Below are positions 7,759 to 20,877 of a DNA stretch of 64,000 bases, one piece after another (within the stretch, counting starts at the first letter, position 1; each line of letters starts with the position of its first letter). Origin of the DNA: Smittia aterrima (taxonomy: Eukaryota > Arthropoda > Insecta > Diptera > Chironomidae); assembly GCA_033063855.1 (NCBI GenBank), contig CP093831.1, positions 23,684,001 through 23,748,000 on the forward strand, read 5' to 3'. Made by a program: the position numbers and the translations under genes. The notes below the pieces were generated by a model. The model worked only from the letters and a program-made list of their open reading frames with translations, did no database searches and had not been told where the DNA came from.

Positions 7759-10700
7759 ATGATGTCAATGATGAATGTCCCGAGTCTTGGCGAGAATGAG
7801 CAGATTTGCATTTTCCTCGAACGAGGAACTCTAATCACAAAATATTATCTGAAGAAGCGACCGGAGAAGAAGTGTTTGAGTTTGAGACGAGAGACAAGGC
7901 AGATTCTTGTTAATCCCATCTCGGCAGTGTCATCAGCTTCGTCAAGCAACTTATCCAGAAACATTTACGAGTTCGCACTGGAACTGCGGGAAGTTAAGGA
8001 GATTCGGTTTGGGAAACATTCGAAAGACTTTGACAAATGGGATGACAGCAAGAAAGTCGACTTCCAAAAATGCTTCGTTATCTTATACGGAAATGAGTTC
8101 AAGCTTAAATCCTTCTCTGTCGTCGCCCATTCCGAGAAAGAGTGCGAAATGTGGATAAAAGGATTAAAGTACATGGTTCATGAGACGACACATTCGCCAT
8201 ATCCTCTTCAAGTTGAACGATGGCTGCGAAAAGAATTCTATGCCATGGAGAATTCAAACAAAGCGTAATTCTATTTATATTATTCGGTGCGATTAAGCTC
8301 ATTAAACAAACAAATGTTGTTTACTTTTAGGGTAACGCTGAAGGAGGTGAAAGCTTTTCTGCCGAAAATTAATTTTAAAACTTCAACGTCGGATCTGAAT
8401 CGACAATTTCAAATTGCTGATGTGAGAAAACGAAACGAAATTGGATTCGATGACTTTACACGCCTTTATCAGAACTTAATCAATGTTCCAACGTTCTTAA
8501 TGGATTGTTTTAATGGCCCGATGCCTTATTCAGAGAGCACAGAAACTGTGACCTTGAAAGAGTTTCAGAAATTTCTTCTGAACGAACAAAATGAGGAGAA
8601 AGCAAAAGACGATCAGTTCATATCAAACTTTATACAAGAATTCGTGCAGGACACGCAACGCGAGGTTTGCGAGCCTTACTTCACAATCAACGAATTTGTT
8701 GATTATCTGTTTTCAAAGCAAAACGACATTTGGGACGGAAAGTGCAATCGAGTCTATCAAGACATGACTAAACCGCTCTGCGATTATTGGATCTCTTCAT
8801 CACACAATACTTATTTATTCGGCGATCAGTTCTCTAGTGAATCGTCGACGGAAGCTTATGTACGAGCTCTTCGAATGGGCTGTCGATGCATTGAGCTTGA
8901 CTGCTGGGATGGACCTGACGGGCCGCTTATCTTCCACGGTCACACGTTCACAACAAAAATTAAATTCAAAGACGTAATCAAGATCATCAAGGAAAACGCG
9001 TTTGTCACATCGCAGTTCCCACTTCTCTTGTCGATTGAGCAAAACTGTTCGTTGCAACAACAGCGTAAGATGGCTCAATTGATGACTGAAGTATTTGGAG
9101 ACATGTTGTTGACACAGCCTCTCGAGAAAACCGAGACAAAGCTGCCGTCGCCATACGCCTTGAAGCGAAAAATTATTTTAAAGCACAAGAAGCTTGTTTA
9201 TTGCGAAGGCTCTAGTCACAATGCTTTCTTTGTTGATGATACAAACGGCTCGAATAGCACGAACAGCCTCATTCGTCAAGATGAAAATGAACTCGACATT
9301 AGAAACGCCGTCAAAAATGGAGTTTTGTACTTGGAAGATCCAATCGATAAGGAATGGTATCCACACTTCTTCGTTTTGACGCCACATCATAAACTCTTCT
9401 ACACCGACAGTTACAAGTAAGTTTCTGACTCAGCGACAATTGCACTAAAATGAATTTGAAACTAAGAAAATTTGTCTGTCGTCTGGAAAAAAAATGATTG
9501 ATTGTCATAATAACAAGTTCAATGACACGACATCGAACTTCAATTTCATTTTGAGAACGTATTGAATTACTTTGAAAACATTTTGTTTTAGAAATGATCG
9601 CGACGATACACGCGACGAGGAAGTTGAGAGTCTCACACGTCCAAAGGAGCAAATAACCAACGATGAGCTTCACTTTGGCGAGAACTGGTTTCATGGAAAG
9701 TTGTCGGGTGGACGCGAAGAAGCTGAAAGGTATTTAATCTGCTTGTTTCATTCATTCATTGACATTCGTTGCTTGACATTTCTCTTCGCTTATTCCAGCT
9801 TATTGCGTCAATATTCTCATCTTGGTGACGGCACATTCTTGGTACGAGAGTCCGTGACATTTGTTGGCGATTATTGCTTATCATTTTGGAGGAAAAACAA
9901 GCCCAACCACTGCAGGTTCTTTATCAGTCGCGCATTTTCGCTTTGAGTCTGGTTTGTTGACAAATCGTTTCTATTTGTTTTCCGGTGACTAGGATTAAGA
10001 TAAAGCAAGAAAGGGGGAGCACCAAGTATTACCTGTTCGAAAATGTTTTGTTTGACAATCTCTACAGCTTGATAATGCATTATCGGCAAAACGTGTTAAG
10101 GTCGTCGGAGTTTTCGATAGTTTTGAAAGAGCCGGTACCACAACAGAACAAACACGAGATGTGTGAATGGTATTTCGCCACAGCGACGCGTGAGGAGTCC
10201 GAGTTGATTCTGTCGCAGATGCCGAACGACGGAAGCTTTTTAGTTCGACCGAGCGATAAGGGACAAAATACGTTTGTCATATCTTTCAAGTAAACACTTT
10301 TGTGTAAACATTTTGAAAGTTTTTTTTTTGTTAACTGTTGTTCGTCATTACAGAGCGCAGCAACGAATCAAACATTGTTTAATCAAGAGCGAAGGACGTC
10401 TTTATGAAGTCGGCACGATGAAGTTCGAAAGCTTAATTGACTTGATAAATTATTATATGAAGTTCTCTCTCTACCAAAAAGTCAAGTTGAGTCATCCAGT
10501 GTCGAAGGATATTGTCAAGCGAATGGGAAACTTGTCGTTGCTCGATGATGACAACGCCTACACTTCAACTGGTTACATGGATCCATCAACTGTTGCCAAG
10601 GACAAGGTTACAGTGAAAGCTCTTTTCGATTATAAAGCACAACACGAGGATGAGCTTTCATTTTGTAAACATTCGATTATATCAAATGTCGACAAGAAGA

Positions 10701-12057
10701 TCAATCAACTTTGGTGGACAGGAGATTACGGCGGAAAGATTCAACATTATTTCCCAGCCAACTACGTTCAAGAGATTAACGGCCTTGATGGATTCGATTG
10801 CGACGAAAGTACAAGCAATCCCATTCTCGGAAATCCTCAGAAAGGAATTATTGATGTCAGTGGAGCTGTCGTTGAGTTAGCTGTTGGTCCTCCTGGCGAG
10901 GTCGAGTGGATGGTTCGAATTCAAACGCCATCGATGCAAAACATCTTTGAGTTCGGAGCACAAACGAAGGAGCTAGCTATCGATTGGAGGAACGCAATCA
11001 TGGAAGCTGCACAAAATGCCAGCGTTCTTGAGAATGAACGACGTAAAATCGAGAGAAACTCAAAAGTGGCTAAGGAAATGTCGGATCTAATCATTTACTG
11101 TCGAAGTGTTCCATTTAAAAACGCCGGATGGCTTTTCTATGAGATGTCGTCGTTCTCCGAAACAAAAGCGGAGAAATATTTTCTGCAGCAAGAAATGAAG
11201 GTAAGCTTGGTTTGAGGTTTACTTTGCCTATTGCGAGAGAACGTTGTGATTCATTCTCTCTATGCAAACGAAAGTTCATTGAACTCTTCACTAAACTCGA
11301 GTCTTTCACAGCTCTTCCTTCGCTATCATCGCAATCAAATCAGTCGAGTTTATCCCAAAGGACAACGACTTGACTCATCAAACTTCCATCCAATTTCATT
11401 CTGGAATGTTGGATCTCAAATGATTGCGCTGAACTTCCAAACGCCTGACAAGCCAATGCAGATTTTGATGGGAAAGTTCAGGGACAATGGCGGTTGCGGT
11501 TACGTTTTGAAGCCGAGCTTCATGCTACACGAGAATTACGACCCAAATGACTCGTCGGCATGTGAAGGCCTCGAGCAGGTGTTGGTGACTCTTCGTATCA
11601 TCGCAGCGCGGCATTTGTTCAAGAGTGGCCGAACCAATTTGTCATCGCCGTTAGTGGAAGTAGAAATTCTCGGCGCCTCATACGACTCAGGTCTAAAGCA
11701 TCGAACGAAAGTTCAATCCGATAATGGCTTTAATCCGATTTGGAATGATGTATGCGAGTTTAAAGTGAAGAACTCGGCTCTAGCTCTCTTGCGATTCGAA
11801 GTTCAGGATGAAGGTAGTTTAGCATTTTAAGTCGAAATTATTAGTTGGCGATAATTAATTTAAATCTGTTTCTTCTCTTTCTCTATTCGACAGATATGTT
11901 TGGCGAGAAAAACATGATTGGGCAGACAACGTTGCCAATAAATTGTCTCCGTTCAGGCTTTCGAAGTGTTCCCCTCCGTAATAAGTTCAGCGAAGAGTTA
12001 GAGCTTGCCGCTCTCCTCGTGCACATCTCTATTAAGCAAATTAAAGATCAACATTGA
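7759..12057 (+). CDS. sl: Phospholipase C-gamma (small wing ortholog)
   Basis: Eight exons: 7759-8264, 8331-9416, 9592-9729, 9799-9915, 9993-10289, 10354-11200, 11312-11813, 11894-12057. All have GT-AG borders and matching phase, giving 1218 residues, the usual family length. Order: N-terminal PH, EF-hand region, PLC-X with SSHNTY and FHGHT histidines and IELDCWDG, first half of a split PH, nSH2 (WFHGKL, FLVRES), cSH2 (FLVRPS), SH3 (VKALFDYKA), second half of the split PH, PLC-Y (LIIYCRSVPF), and C2. This order is unique to PLC-gamma. The enzyme cleaves PIP2 to IP3 and diacylglycerol at the plasma membrane downstream of receptor tyrosine kinases. Tyr789 (GYMDPS) just before SH3 matches the activating tyrosine of vertebrate PLC-gamma1. 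The frame is closed upstream by TGA at 7690; ATG 7759 is the first in frame, but an upstream exon is possible. AATAAA lies at 12193-12198. Confidence 0.96.
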
Positions 12058-14851
12058 GTGGATAAAATATTTGTCAATTCTTAATGGGAAAAAGCGCAAT
12101 CTTCTTGTCTTCTTCATCTTCGTCTTCTGTCTCTAATGCAACACTTAGTCTGTGCAAAAATATTGATTGTATTTTCAAATATAAAAATAACAAATAAAGG
12201 ACAACACAAATCAAATCGTTGAATAGAGTTTGAGTGAAAATAAACAGCAGTACGATGAGGTCGACAGATTTATGCACTTTGTTCGCTTAGTTTTATGTGA
12301 CCTTATTTGCCATTTATTGCGGTTGCTTCAAAGCAACTTTGTCGAAGTTCCTGGAAGTGGTTGATGTCATCAACTCTCGAGGAGTAATCTTCTCAGGGTT
12401 TCAAAAATATTCAATGGCTTTTCTCCTTTGGATGGCAATGAAACAAATTCCTCCGATTCAGCATAAATTTCTTGGGAATTCCTGAGTGCCTCGCTAAAGC
12501 TTCAATTAAAGACTTGCTGATGATGAGATATGGTAATCGCTGTCAAAACAGTGTAATTAAAGTTCTTTGCATTTCACCACGTTTTCGATAATTATCGTGG
12601 AAAGATCAGGTTCGATCGCCAGAGATTTTAATGCGAAAATGATTTGTTTGGCATATCGCATCGGATAATGGCTTCGACGGTGAGTTTGCAGACCTGAATC
12701 TCAACCGAACCATGCACTTAATTAATTGTACATCAATTCTTTTTAAATATAATTTAATTAAGATTTTTACAACTTCATTAAAATATTAATTTTCTCCCGC
12801 CAGAGATCTTGAAGGTAAAAAAAAGAGATTCCAAATATAAAATGAAATGCAATCTTTAGTGTTTGTCAGTAACAAGCTCAGCGGGAATGTGAGCATTATT
12901 ATTGAACACAATTCCGTTTCGTGTCGTGTGCAGTGACGCTTCTAACTGTGAGAGCTTATAAATTTGCTAAAATATCGCTTCGACTTTCACAATTCCATTT
13001 AAGGACAACGAGTGGTTTTTGGTTTGGCGGTTCTCGAGAAAATTGATCGAGTTTCAAGATTTGAGTCATTCAAACTTTAATGGGAATGAGACCGGAATGT
13101 GAGTTGCGAACGAAGAATGCACTCGAGTGTGATGTACTCAATTTGTAAACTTATCTTGGCAGTTATCGCACGTTCTCGTCTGATAATCTCCGGAAAGGAA
13201 TTCGCTGATAAAATATTTCCAACTAATCCATCTTAATTCGTTAAAAGGTTATTTCCCATTCTCCCCGAAAATATTTTGCTAATCACACATTCCTTTGATA
13301 AGACAAAGTAGCGGGGTTCCTGAGTAAATTTGTAAATCACCTGCAATCGTATCAAGTGTACGCAGGTGACACTCTATAAATAAACTTAATTCAAATGCTC
13401 GCCCGCCTGCCTGGACAGTTTGTTTTTGAAATTTATTGCTCGATAGATCAGTCAACACAGGAAATCCTCTATGACCACTCGACGAGCTCGACTGAACGGC
13501 AAGACAAGTGCACTCTTCGATCTGAAAGAAAGACACGTCTCTGTCGATGAATGGGCGCGTGAATGAAATGCAATGCTTCGAGTGAGAGATCGGGGCTCAT
13601 CTTTTCTTCGTTTCACATATTTTATTTCTTCAAAATATATTCATGTCATCATCTCTTACAGGTAAATAATCATAATGCTTTTTAATTGCTTTATATGTAC
13701 ACTTTCGCTTAAACAAATAATATAAATAATGAGTAACTTATTCGTTATTGCTTTTAAGAGTTATATTTGCTCTCTCTCTCTTACTCTTGCCCCTTTCAAC
13801 AAAAAAAAATATTGAAATGAAATGAAGGTGCAGACGGAAGGTGAAAACGGATCTTTGTTCTTCTCATGGAATGCTCAGAAATTGAAGAGTTCAATCAAGA
13901 AAAACTGAAAGCAAGAACTGTAATAATGATGATTAGAGTAAAAACAATAATTTTGAAGTTTAATTAAATATTTTTTTTTGTCAGATTTGTTTTGTTTGCT
14001 TTATTGAAGTTTCCTCTAAAAATGCAATTTTCTCAAGATCTCTGATGATTTCTCCTTCAACTCTTTCCTTGACTGTTTTGAGTATCAGTTTCTTCTTCTC
14101 ATATACTTTCTCATCCTGTCAATCGAGCAAATGTTTTTCGTCTACATGACTAATTTTGGCACTAACATATTTAAGCTTGTTCTTCATCATTTATGTGACT
14201 TTGGAGGAGAAATACTTAAGCTTTGTACACGAAGAAACGTAAAATACTTTAAAATAAATGTTCTTAAGTTTAGCTAGGTCACTACAAAACGTTTCTCGCT
14301 TCCTTCTTCCTTAAACGTGACTTAATTATGGCAAATTAAGGCAGAAAGCTTTGACAAATTTCTGATTTCTTTCATGTCCTTGGGGACTGTACGCAATTTC
14401 CGTCAGAAGTAAATTTCCTTTCCCTTTAAACCGAAAATTCGAGTGAGATTTGTCTAAAGTAACTTTCAAACGATCTGACCACAATTGACGTTCAGTCCCC
14501 AAGCCACAAAATTCTCAGGGAAAAATACTGCAACACTTTTTATCTTCTACCGAATCGCTAAACAACGTTCTAAACACTTTCATCGTAAGATCTGAACATC
14601 ATCGCTAATCATTTAATATTTTTTATGTCTTTTCTATTGTTTAATCAAGAGTTGGTTAAGAAAAAGGAAAAGAGTCCTAAATGGACTTCTAATGAACATT
14701 TTTTTTTTGTTTGTCTTGTTTGGTTTTTGTCGTTAAACTCGAGGCGTCAAAAAACATAAAACGAGAAGTCAAAGCTTTGTCCTTAGAAGGAGGAAAGAGG
14801 AATAAAAACTACCATAGAGACTCGTAGATCTTTATCAGTTTTTCAACAATT
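12058..14851. other. Convergent intergenic region, PLC-gamma and FGF 3' ends
   Basis: Contains the PLC-gamma 3' UTR (AATAAA at 12193-12198) and the 3' UTR of the minus-strand FGF gene. Candidate minus-strand AATAAA signals appear as TTTATT near 14000 and 13621. Minus-strand open stretches at about 12074-12160 and 12365-12485 look weakly coding but have no donor joining them. Nothing else is supported. Confidence 0.4.
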
Positions 14852-17800
14852 TCAGGGGCTCGCTTGCTGTTGATTCTTCTGAGACTGCGATGATTTCTGG
14901 TTCGGTCTTTTTGAATTTCTGCCATTCCCATTATTTTTCCTATGCCGTCGATTATTGTTATTGCATTTATTGTTAGACTTATCATTTGCAGCATTTCTAC
15001 CTTTAACGATCCTTTTACCTTTCAAGCTCTTATCGTCTGTCTCATCTGTACAGTTGTTGTTGTTATTAGTGTCATTGTTAATATTCTCTAAGTTAAAGTT
15101 AGTCGAAGGAGGAGGATTGTGCGAACTCGAATCCTGCACACGATCAAGATTCTCATCGACCCTCAATGGCTTCGAAGCCGCACCACCATGAGATGGCTTC
15201 CGAAGTCGAGCATTCTGTTTGCTTTTGCTCTCGTTTACAATATTTACACCACTATCATTATGATTATAAATAGCATTAAAGTCGTCCTCGTTACCTAATT
15301 GTTTAGTGCTGCTCATGTTATCGTTACTATCTAGGTTTTTATTATTACTAATAGTATGGTACGGGGGGCGACGGAGGGGTTGTTCATTGTGATGATGACG
15401 AACGTGATGCTTCTGCTGCTTCGTTCGTCTTGCGGTTGTTGTGGATGATGAAGACGATGCAGATGAGGAAGTGCGCTGCTTTGTCGCGTCTAAACTATTA
15501 CTATGAGTTGGCTGATGTATTGTCGTCGTCGATGTGTGATGATGGTTGTGGTGGCGATGAGGATGATTATTATTATTATTAAGATTATTATTAACGTTAG
15601 AGTCGCTGTTGGCTAAAGATGTCGGCTCATAATCGATGGTGGTTGTTGATGTACTCAATCCATTCTTAAATATTCTTCGACACGACAAGTCGATCTTTTG
15701 TGGGTTGACATAGTTGATAGGCTTTCCATTTCGATTGAACCCGAGATACTTCCCGGGATAATGGATTGATTGATAGAGTTGATAGCCTTGATCCATCTCT
15801 TCTGTGAAGTAGCAGTTCATCGTGAGCTTTTTCTGTCAATCAAAGAATTGAGAGTCAGTCTTAAATTAAGTAATAAAAAAACAGCGATGAAACTTACGAA
15901 TAGTTTCGGCTGCCACCGTTTGTTGAAGCAGATGTAGGAATCCAGTTCTTTGATGTAAAACGTTAGTCGAAATTTGCCTTCTGGAGACGTGTCGGATATT
16001 ATTGTAAAGTTTTCTGCGAAAAGGTGAAAGATATTAAGTGAATATTAATTCAAATTGGTTTCGAAGCTTTAAACTAATGATTTCAAATGGAGCGTCTCGA
16101 ATTTATAACGCGTGAATACTTTAGCGCTAAATTATTTGCCTCTCGCCCTCCTGCTATCGAAATAATTTGACATTAGGCAACTATCAATCCTTATGAATAT
16201 TAATAAAATGTTCGGCATTCGCGAGTCCGCGGGCAGTCGCGCGATCTACATTTTCTCTACATCATCTCTCTCTCTCTCTCACACACAAATATTTTGCTAA
16301 AATAAATCGTTTTTCTTTAATCATTTGAAGTCTTTTACAAATTTCGAAAAACATTCCGATGGTCGCTGCGAGAGTCTCTCGCCTCTTTCCTTTGTAGTCT
16401 TGTGCAAACCGAAACGATCGAAAGAATCAAAAATAAATAAAAAAAAAACCTAAAACAAACTTAGAAACTTTCGGTGTTGGGAAATTTTTCCAAAAATGCA
16501 TCTTTTCGCTTGGGATTTTTTTTTAATATTAGGTAAGACACAAGGAGAAGAAAGTGTGATTTCTTGAGCAAAGAAAAGATTTAACAACACAAGAATACCT
16601 CCCTCGAATTCGTAGAAATTCAAAACTCGCTCTCACTCACTCCGAGTTTTGTTTTCGTAACCTTTTTTCCTTCTTCAATAAATTGAAATAACTCGAAGGT
16701 ATCGTTAAGTGCGTACTTCTAAAGAAAAAGTTTTGAAGAGAAACAAAAAGTGAGAAAGAAGAAGCGTTTTTAACTTCTCTTTTGTCGAGAAACGATTTGT
16801 GGATTGAATTCTTTTGTCGAGTCATTGTGAAGAGGCAATTAAGAAGGATAATTGAATTAATTTGTCATGGGAATTTGAGCTGATGATTGATACGGAACTT
16901 TGTCCATGACACGCACGATTTAAATCCTTTCCTCGACTTTCTAATTCAAAGACTTTCTTCACGGCGATCGACTTCGAGAATTCGCTTGGAATTTCTTTCT
17001 CAAGAGAAAGAAGAATTGCGCAATTCCTCTACCTGTGGTTCACTTTGTTATCGAATGATTAGATCGATTGACAACATGTTCGTGTCTCCTTGTTTGATCT
17101 TTTGGGTCAAACAACCAAATAATGTATCGATGTCGAACAAAGGCACTGGCCCAGAGTCGGTGATAACGATCTCTTCGATCTGTTTGCTTGAGCTTGACTT
17201 TCGGAAACATCTTTTTCTCTTTCTTCGTTCGACAGGTTTCTTGGAAGCTCAACACACCACACGGTGAGATTATTCAATAAATTATAAGAGGAGAGTTTAA
17301 AGTGATTCAGAAACTAGACTCCATTATCGAGTGATGCACAGTTGAGTGCACAGCGCGCAAAACTAGTTGATTTTTAATTTAACCATTTCATATTTCTCTT
17401 CTTTGCTCAGCTCATTTTGCGATAATTACATTTATTTGCACAACTCTTCAGCTCAGCAAACATGATTCACACAGCACAGCACGATCGGCATACATTCTTT
17501 GCTCATTCTCGGTTATTTTTTCTCTTTGCTGCCGTTGCTGCCAATTTTGATCCATTAACGTTTTAAGTCAAAAAGACTCAAAGTCTTTATCATTTGGCTG
17601 AGTTCGCATGTCTTACATTTTCGGTTCGCTTTGTTGTTATTGATAGTGGCTTTTGCTTGCTGATCGCCTCTTTGCCTTCTGCATGTTTAAACTTTCTTTC
17701 ACATTGAGTAAAAAGAAACAAAGCGGCAAACTTTGGGGGCCGGAGAAGAAAATCGGACGCAAAAAAAAATTAATTGGTTTTCAAAAGGCGTTCGGATCGG

Positions 17801-20800
17801 TTTTCTTTCGTTTTAAAAAAGTTTGTTTATTTGCAAATTGGAAATTTGCTGGTTGTAGAGCGTGAGTGTGAAGAAGACGAAGTCAGGGAACACCAACAGA
17901 TTCAACAACACGACAGGACACAGTGAAGATGTTAAGTTTCGAGTTTCAACAAATTGGCGAAGCATCGCTCTCTCGCTTGCGCTCTCTAGCCTTGTGGCTT
18001 CCACTTTAATTAACTCTAACGTCTTCATTCTCTCTCTGTCTGACGTGAACATGCGAGATATTGTCTATAATCCAATTTGCCATTCACTCTCCGACTGACT
18101 CTCGCACTCACTTTAATTAATGTAATTTCGTGTTACATTAGACGCGTTTTAATTCAATAGTCTGTTGTTAACGTGATTCGTGATGCGTGCCAGTCTCACT
18201 CTCTCTCTCTCTTTCATTCACTCACTCGCTGCTCGAACAGTTATTGAATTTGTCGTATTAGCGTCAAAAAGTTTGGCACAATATTTCATGATACTCGATA
18301 GCGTTTCATAAATTTATGTACACACATTTCACTCCTTCCTCGTTTCACTTTACATTTTACGATGTTTTATTTGTACTTACGTGGGTATTCTGAGTTTTCG
18401 TTTGCGATTACACGGTCTCTCTCGACTCGAACAAATTTGTTGGAACATGCTGATTGAAGCTGCACATCTTGAGAAAAGCAATTTATTTCTACAATCAGAA
18501 CCTGTAGTCGGGGAGAAGGAGAAAAAAAATATGTTGAAACAAAGAAGAAGAAAGTTTTATGCTTTAAGTGATTAACAAACATTTTATTTTCTGAGAAAAC
18601 TTAAAGTTTCGAAACTGTTTTGAGGTAAATCCGTCACTCGCCTCGTTCCGTTTTTCTTTCTGTTTATAAATTGAGCATTAAGGATTGAAAAGCGATTACG
18701 AGGAATGTTCTTGATTTCGAGAGAGTCTCGTCGATGTTTATTTATTTTGTCGTTTAATCTAAACATCAAGACAATTCACTAAAAGCTTCATCGATCGTCT
18801 CTTGATTTTTTATTGAGCTGCTTCATAAATAAAGAAGCGACGAGCGACGTCAAACGTTATTCACTAGCCACCGCGATGTTCTCATAACTGTTTTCTCATT
18901 AAGAATGCATACAAAGTATCGATGAATTGTCGAACGACAAAAGCGCGGAGGCAGACGCATAAAAGAGAAGCGCTTAAGTCAATCGACGATTTCGAGAATG
19001 GATCTGAATAACTTTTAAATCCTCGTCCGTTGCTAAGTATTTCCAAGTTTTGACTGTTCCCATTATCTTATGACTTTTAAATAACAGAGCATTATTAATG
19101 AATGAATAAACAGAAAACGCCGACAAACAACGAGCGCAACTCTTCTTCTCTCCCTAACCTCGGAGAAGACTTCTGAAGGCTTCTTCTCCTTTCAAAGAAA
19201 CTCCGAAATATCTTTAGAAGTTTGTTTATTTGCGTCGAGAAAAAGGAAAAATTTATGAATGAAACTGTTCGAGAAATTCGCTGTTGTCCGTTTCTTTTTA
19301 TTTGATTAGGTATGTTAATGAATTCTTAGTTGGTTCTTGGTGTGTGGAGAGTCACTAATTAGAGATATATGCGGATTAGCGACCGACAATCATTGACAAA
19401 AAATCAACAGATTATTAGAATTGTCGCAGCTGCAGTGGCGTCGGTGAATGGCTATTAAGTCGCGTGATTCATGAGCATTGAGCTTCACTCTGACATGCAT
19501 GGGAACCATTCTAGGTAGGACAACGTCCCAAGTTCCTCCTCCTCGGCTGACGTTCGAAGCGATCACGCCACTTTGGGAACTCGTTTCAATTTATCGCTAC
19601 TCGTTCGATCGTTCGTCTCGTGTCGTCTTTCAAAATGGATCGTTCAGGGTCTCTCTCTCACTCACTCGATCAACGAAAAACTCTTTTTATTTTATTGATC
19701 CGCGTGATGAACGGTGAACAGAAAGAGAAATCCACCGTCTGATACTTGCCGCCCGCGATACTTACAACTTCTATCAATTCGATTAAGTTGGAATTTGTCC
19801 GAAAGTAAGACGAGAGAGTGAGTCTACCCGATAATCAATCTCAAACATACATTTCCTTGTTCGCCTTAAAAACTCATGTTCTTCGACTTTTCTTTCGAAC
19901 GAAAGTATTTTTGTCGTCGTCTCGCTTTTCTGTGAGTTTGACGATAATAACCGGTCTCGGGTCGTTTTTGGGTTTGGGGTGCAATGAATTTGTCGTATAA
20001 CATGATGTTTTGACAAAAAGTCGAAATGAAAGGAGAATGAAATGAACATTTGGGTAGTCACATTCATAATATTTCATTATTTATTGCCGCGCGGCATTAG
20101 ATTCGAGAAGTCGAAGGCATAAAAGACGACGAAGAATTTATTCGTTGTGCACAATGTAAGAAAGCGACTTCAGAGAGAAGAAAAGAAATAACTGCCCACG
20201 GCAATTCAAGGAAATGAAGTGATTATTAAGTTTCAATAAAAATTTATTACAGTTAAATCATGAAAGATCGTCGGGAAATTGGATTGGCGAGAGAGACTCC
20301 AAACAAGAGTTGAAGTAGTAAAACGCATTAAATTTGAGTCAACGAAGAGAGAAATCCTCGAAATATTTAAATCTCGTCTAATGCTCGACCAAAAATTCCA
20401 TCTTTTGCATAATTTTCGCATAACATCAAAAATAAAAAATGTTAAAAACTCATAAATTTTAAATGCTTTTTGCAATCCGATTTGGCGAGATATTTTTTTA
20501 TTGCAATCGATTTTGTTTCCTCGCCTCGTCGTTCACTCACTCGCGACGCGTCGGAGAAGGCAACTTTGTCTGTGATAAACAGATTAGCTAATTAAAAGCT
20601 CATATCGAAATGAAGGAGACTTTTAATTGCCAAATTATCGAAAGAAAAAAGTGTTGCTAAGCCCATGTCTCATGCGAAAAAAGAAAACTTGATGTTAACG
20701 ATGTCCAGTTACAGAAATCAAGTTTGCAGCGACAAGTTTCTCAACTCAATTTTCTTAACTAATCAATTTAAATTTTCTCAGATCGTCAAGATAGTTTGTT

Positions 20801-20877
20801 CGGCTAATTGTGATGAGATGCAATTACTTACCATCAGGAGGTACAAATACTTTGCATAGACAGTAAGCTTTGGTATC
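14852..20877 (-). CDS. Secreted fibroblast growth factor (branchless/pyramus/thisbe type)
   Basis: Minus-strand exons 20832-20877, 18381-18501, 15898-16013 and 14852-15832 join in phase. With a two-base start from 26704-26703 they give 421 residues. The core shows FGF hallmarks in order: VQLQSACSNKFVRVERDR, NFTIISD, LDSYICFNKRW, CYFTEEMDQGYQLY, KYLGFNRNGKP. Before the core is a signal-peptide-like segment (YAKYLYLLMVLIVEINCFS). About 290 residues follow it: Asn/His/Ser/Thr-rich runs, then a basic Asn/Lys/Arg tail. Drosophila FGFs also have long low-complexity tails. It should be secreted and activate an FGF receptor tyrosine kinase; which of the three fly ligands it matches is unresolved. The last three exons are secure, the 46-nt exon likely. 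Long introns are typical of finely regulated ligands. Confidence 0.82.
15540..15600 (-). repeat. Asn/His codon repeat inside the FGF C-terminal exon
   Basis: On the plus strand this is GATGATTATTATTATTATT... and GTGATGATGGTTGTGGTGG. On the coding strand it gives Asn runs (NNNLNNNNN) and His-rich runs (HPHRHHNHHH). Such trinucleotide runs expand and contract easily, so tail length probably varies between individuals. Confidence 0.7.
18183..18230. repeat. CT/GA microsatellite in an FGF intron
   Basis: A CTCTCTCTCTCT run followed by CACTCACTCGCT. In insects GAGAG runs are common GAGA-factor sites in promoters and enhancers; here the position is intronic, so an enhancer role is only a possibility. 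A similar short TC/AC run lies near 16263-16286 in the same gene. Confidence 0.6.

Noticed and set aside
12601..12625. tRNA B-box-like word GGTTCGATCGCC
   Set aside because: No A box or cloverleaf can be folded around it.
18367..18582. Minus frame taken as a 71-residue protein of its own
   Set aside because: Only 18381-18501 is real coding sequence; it is an internal FGF exon with a clear acceptor and donor.
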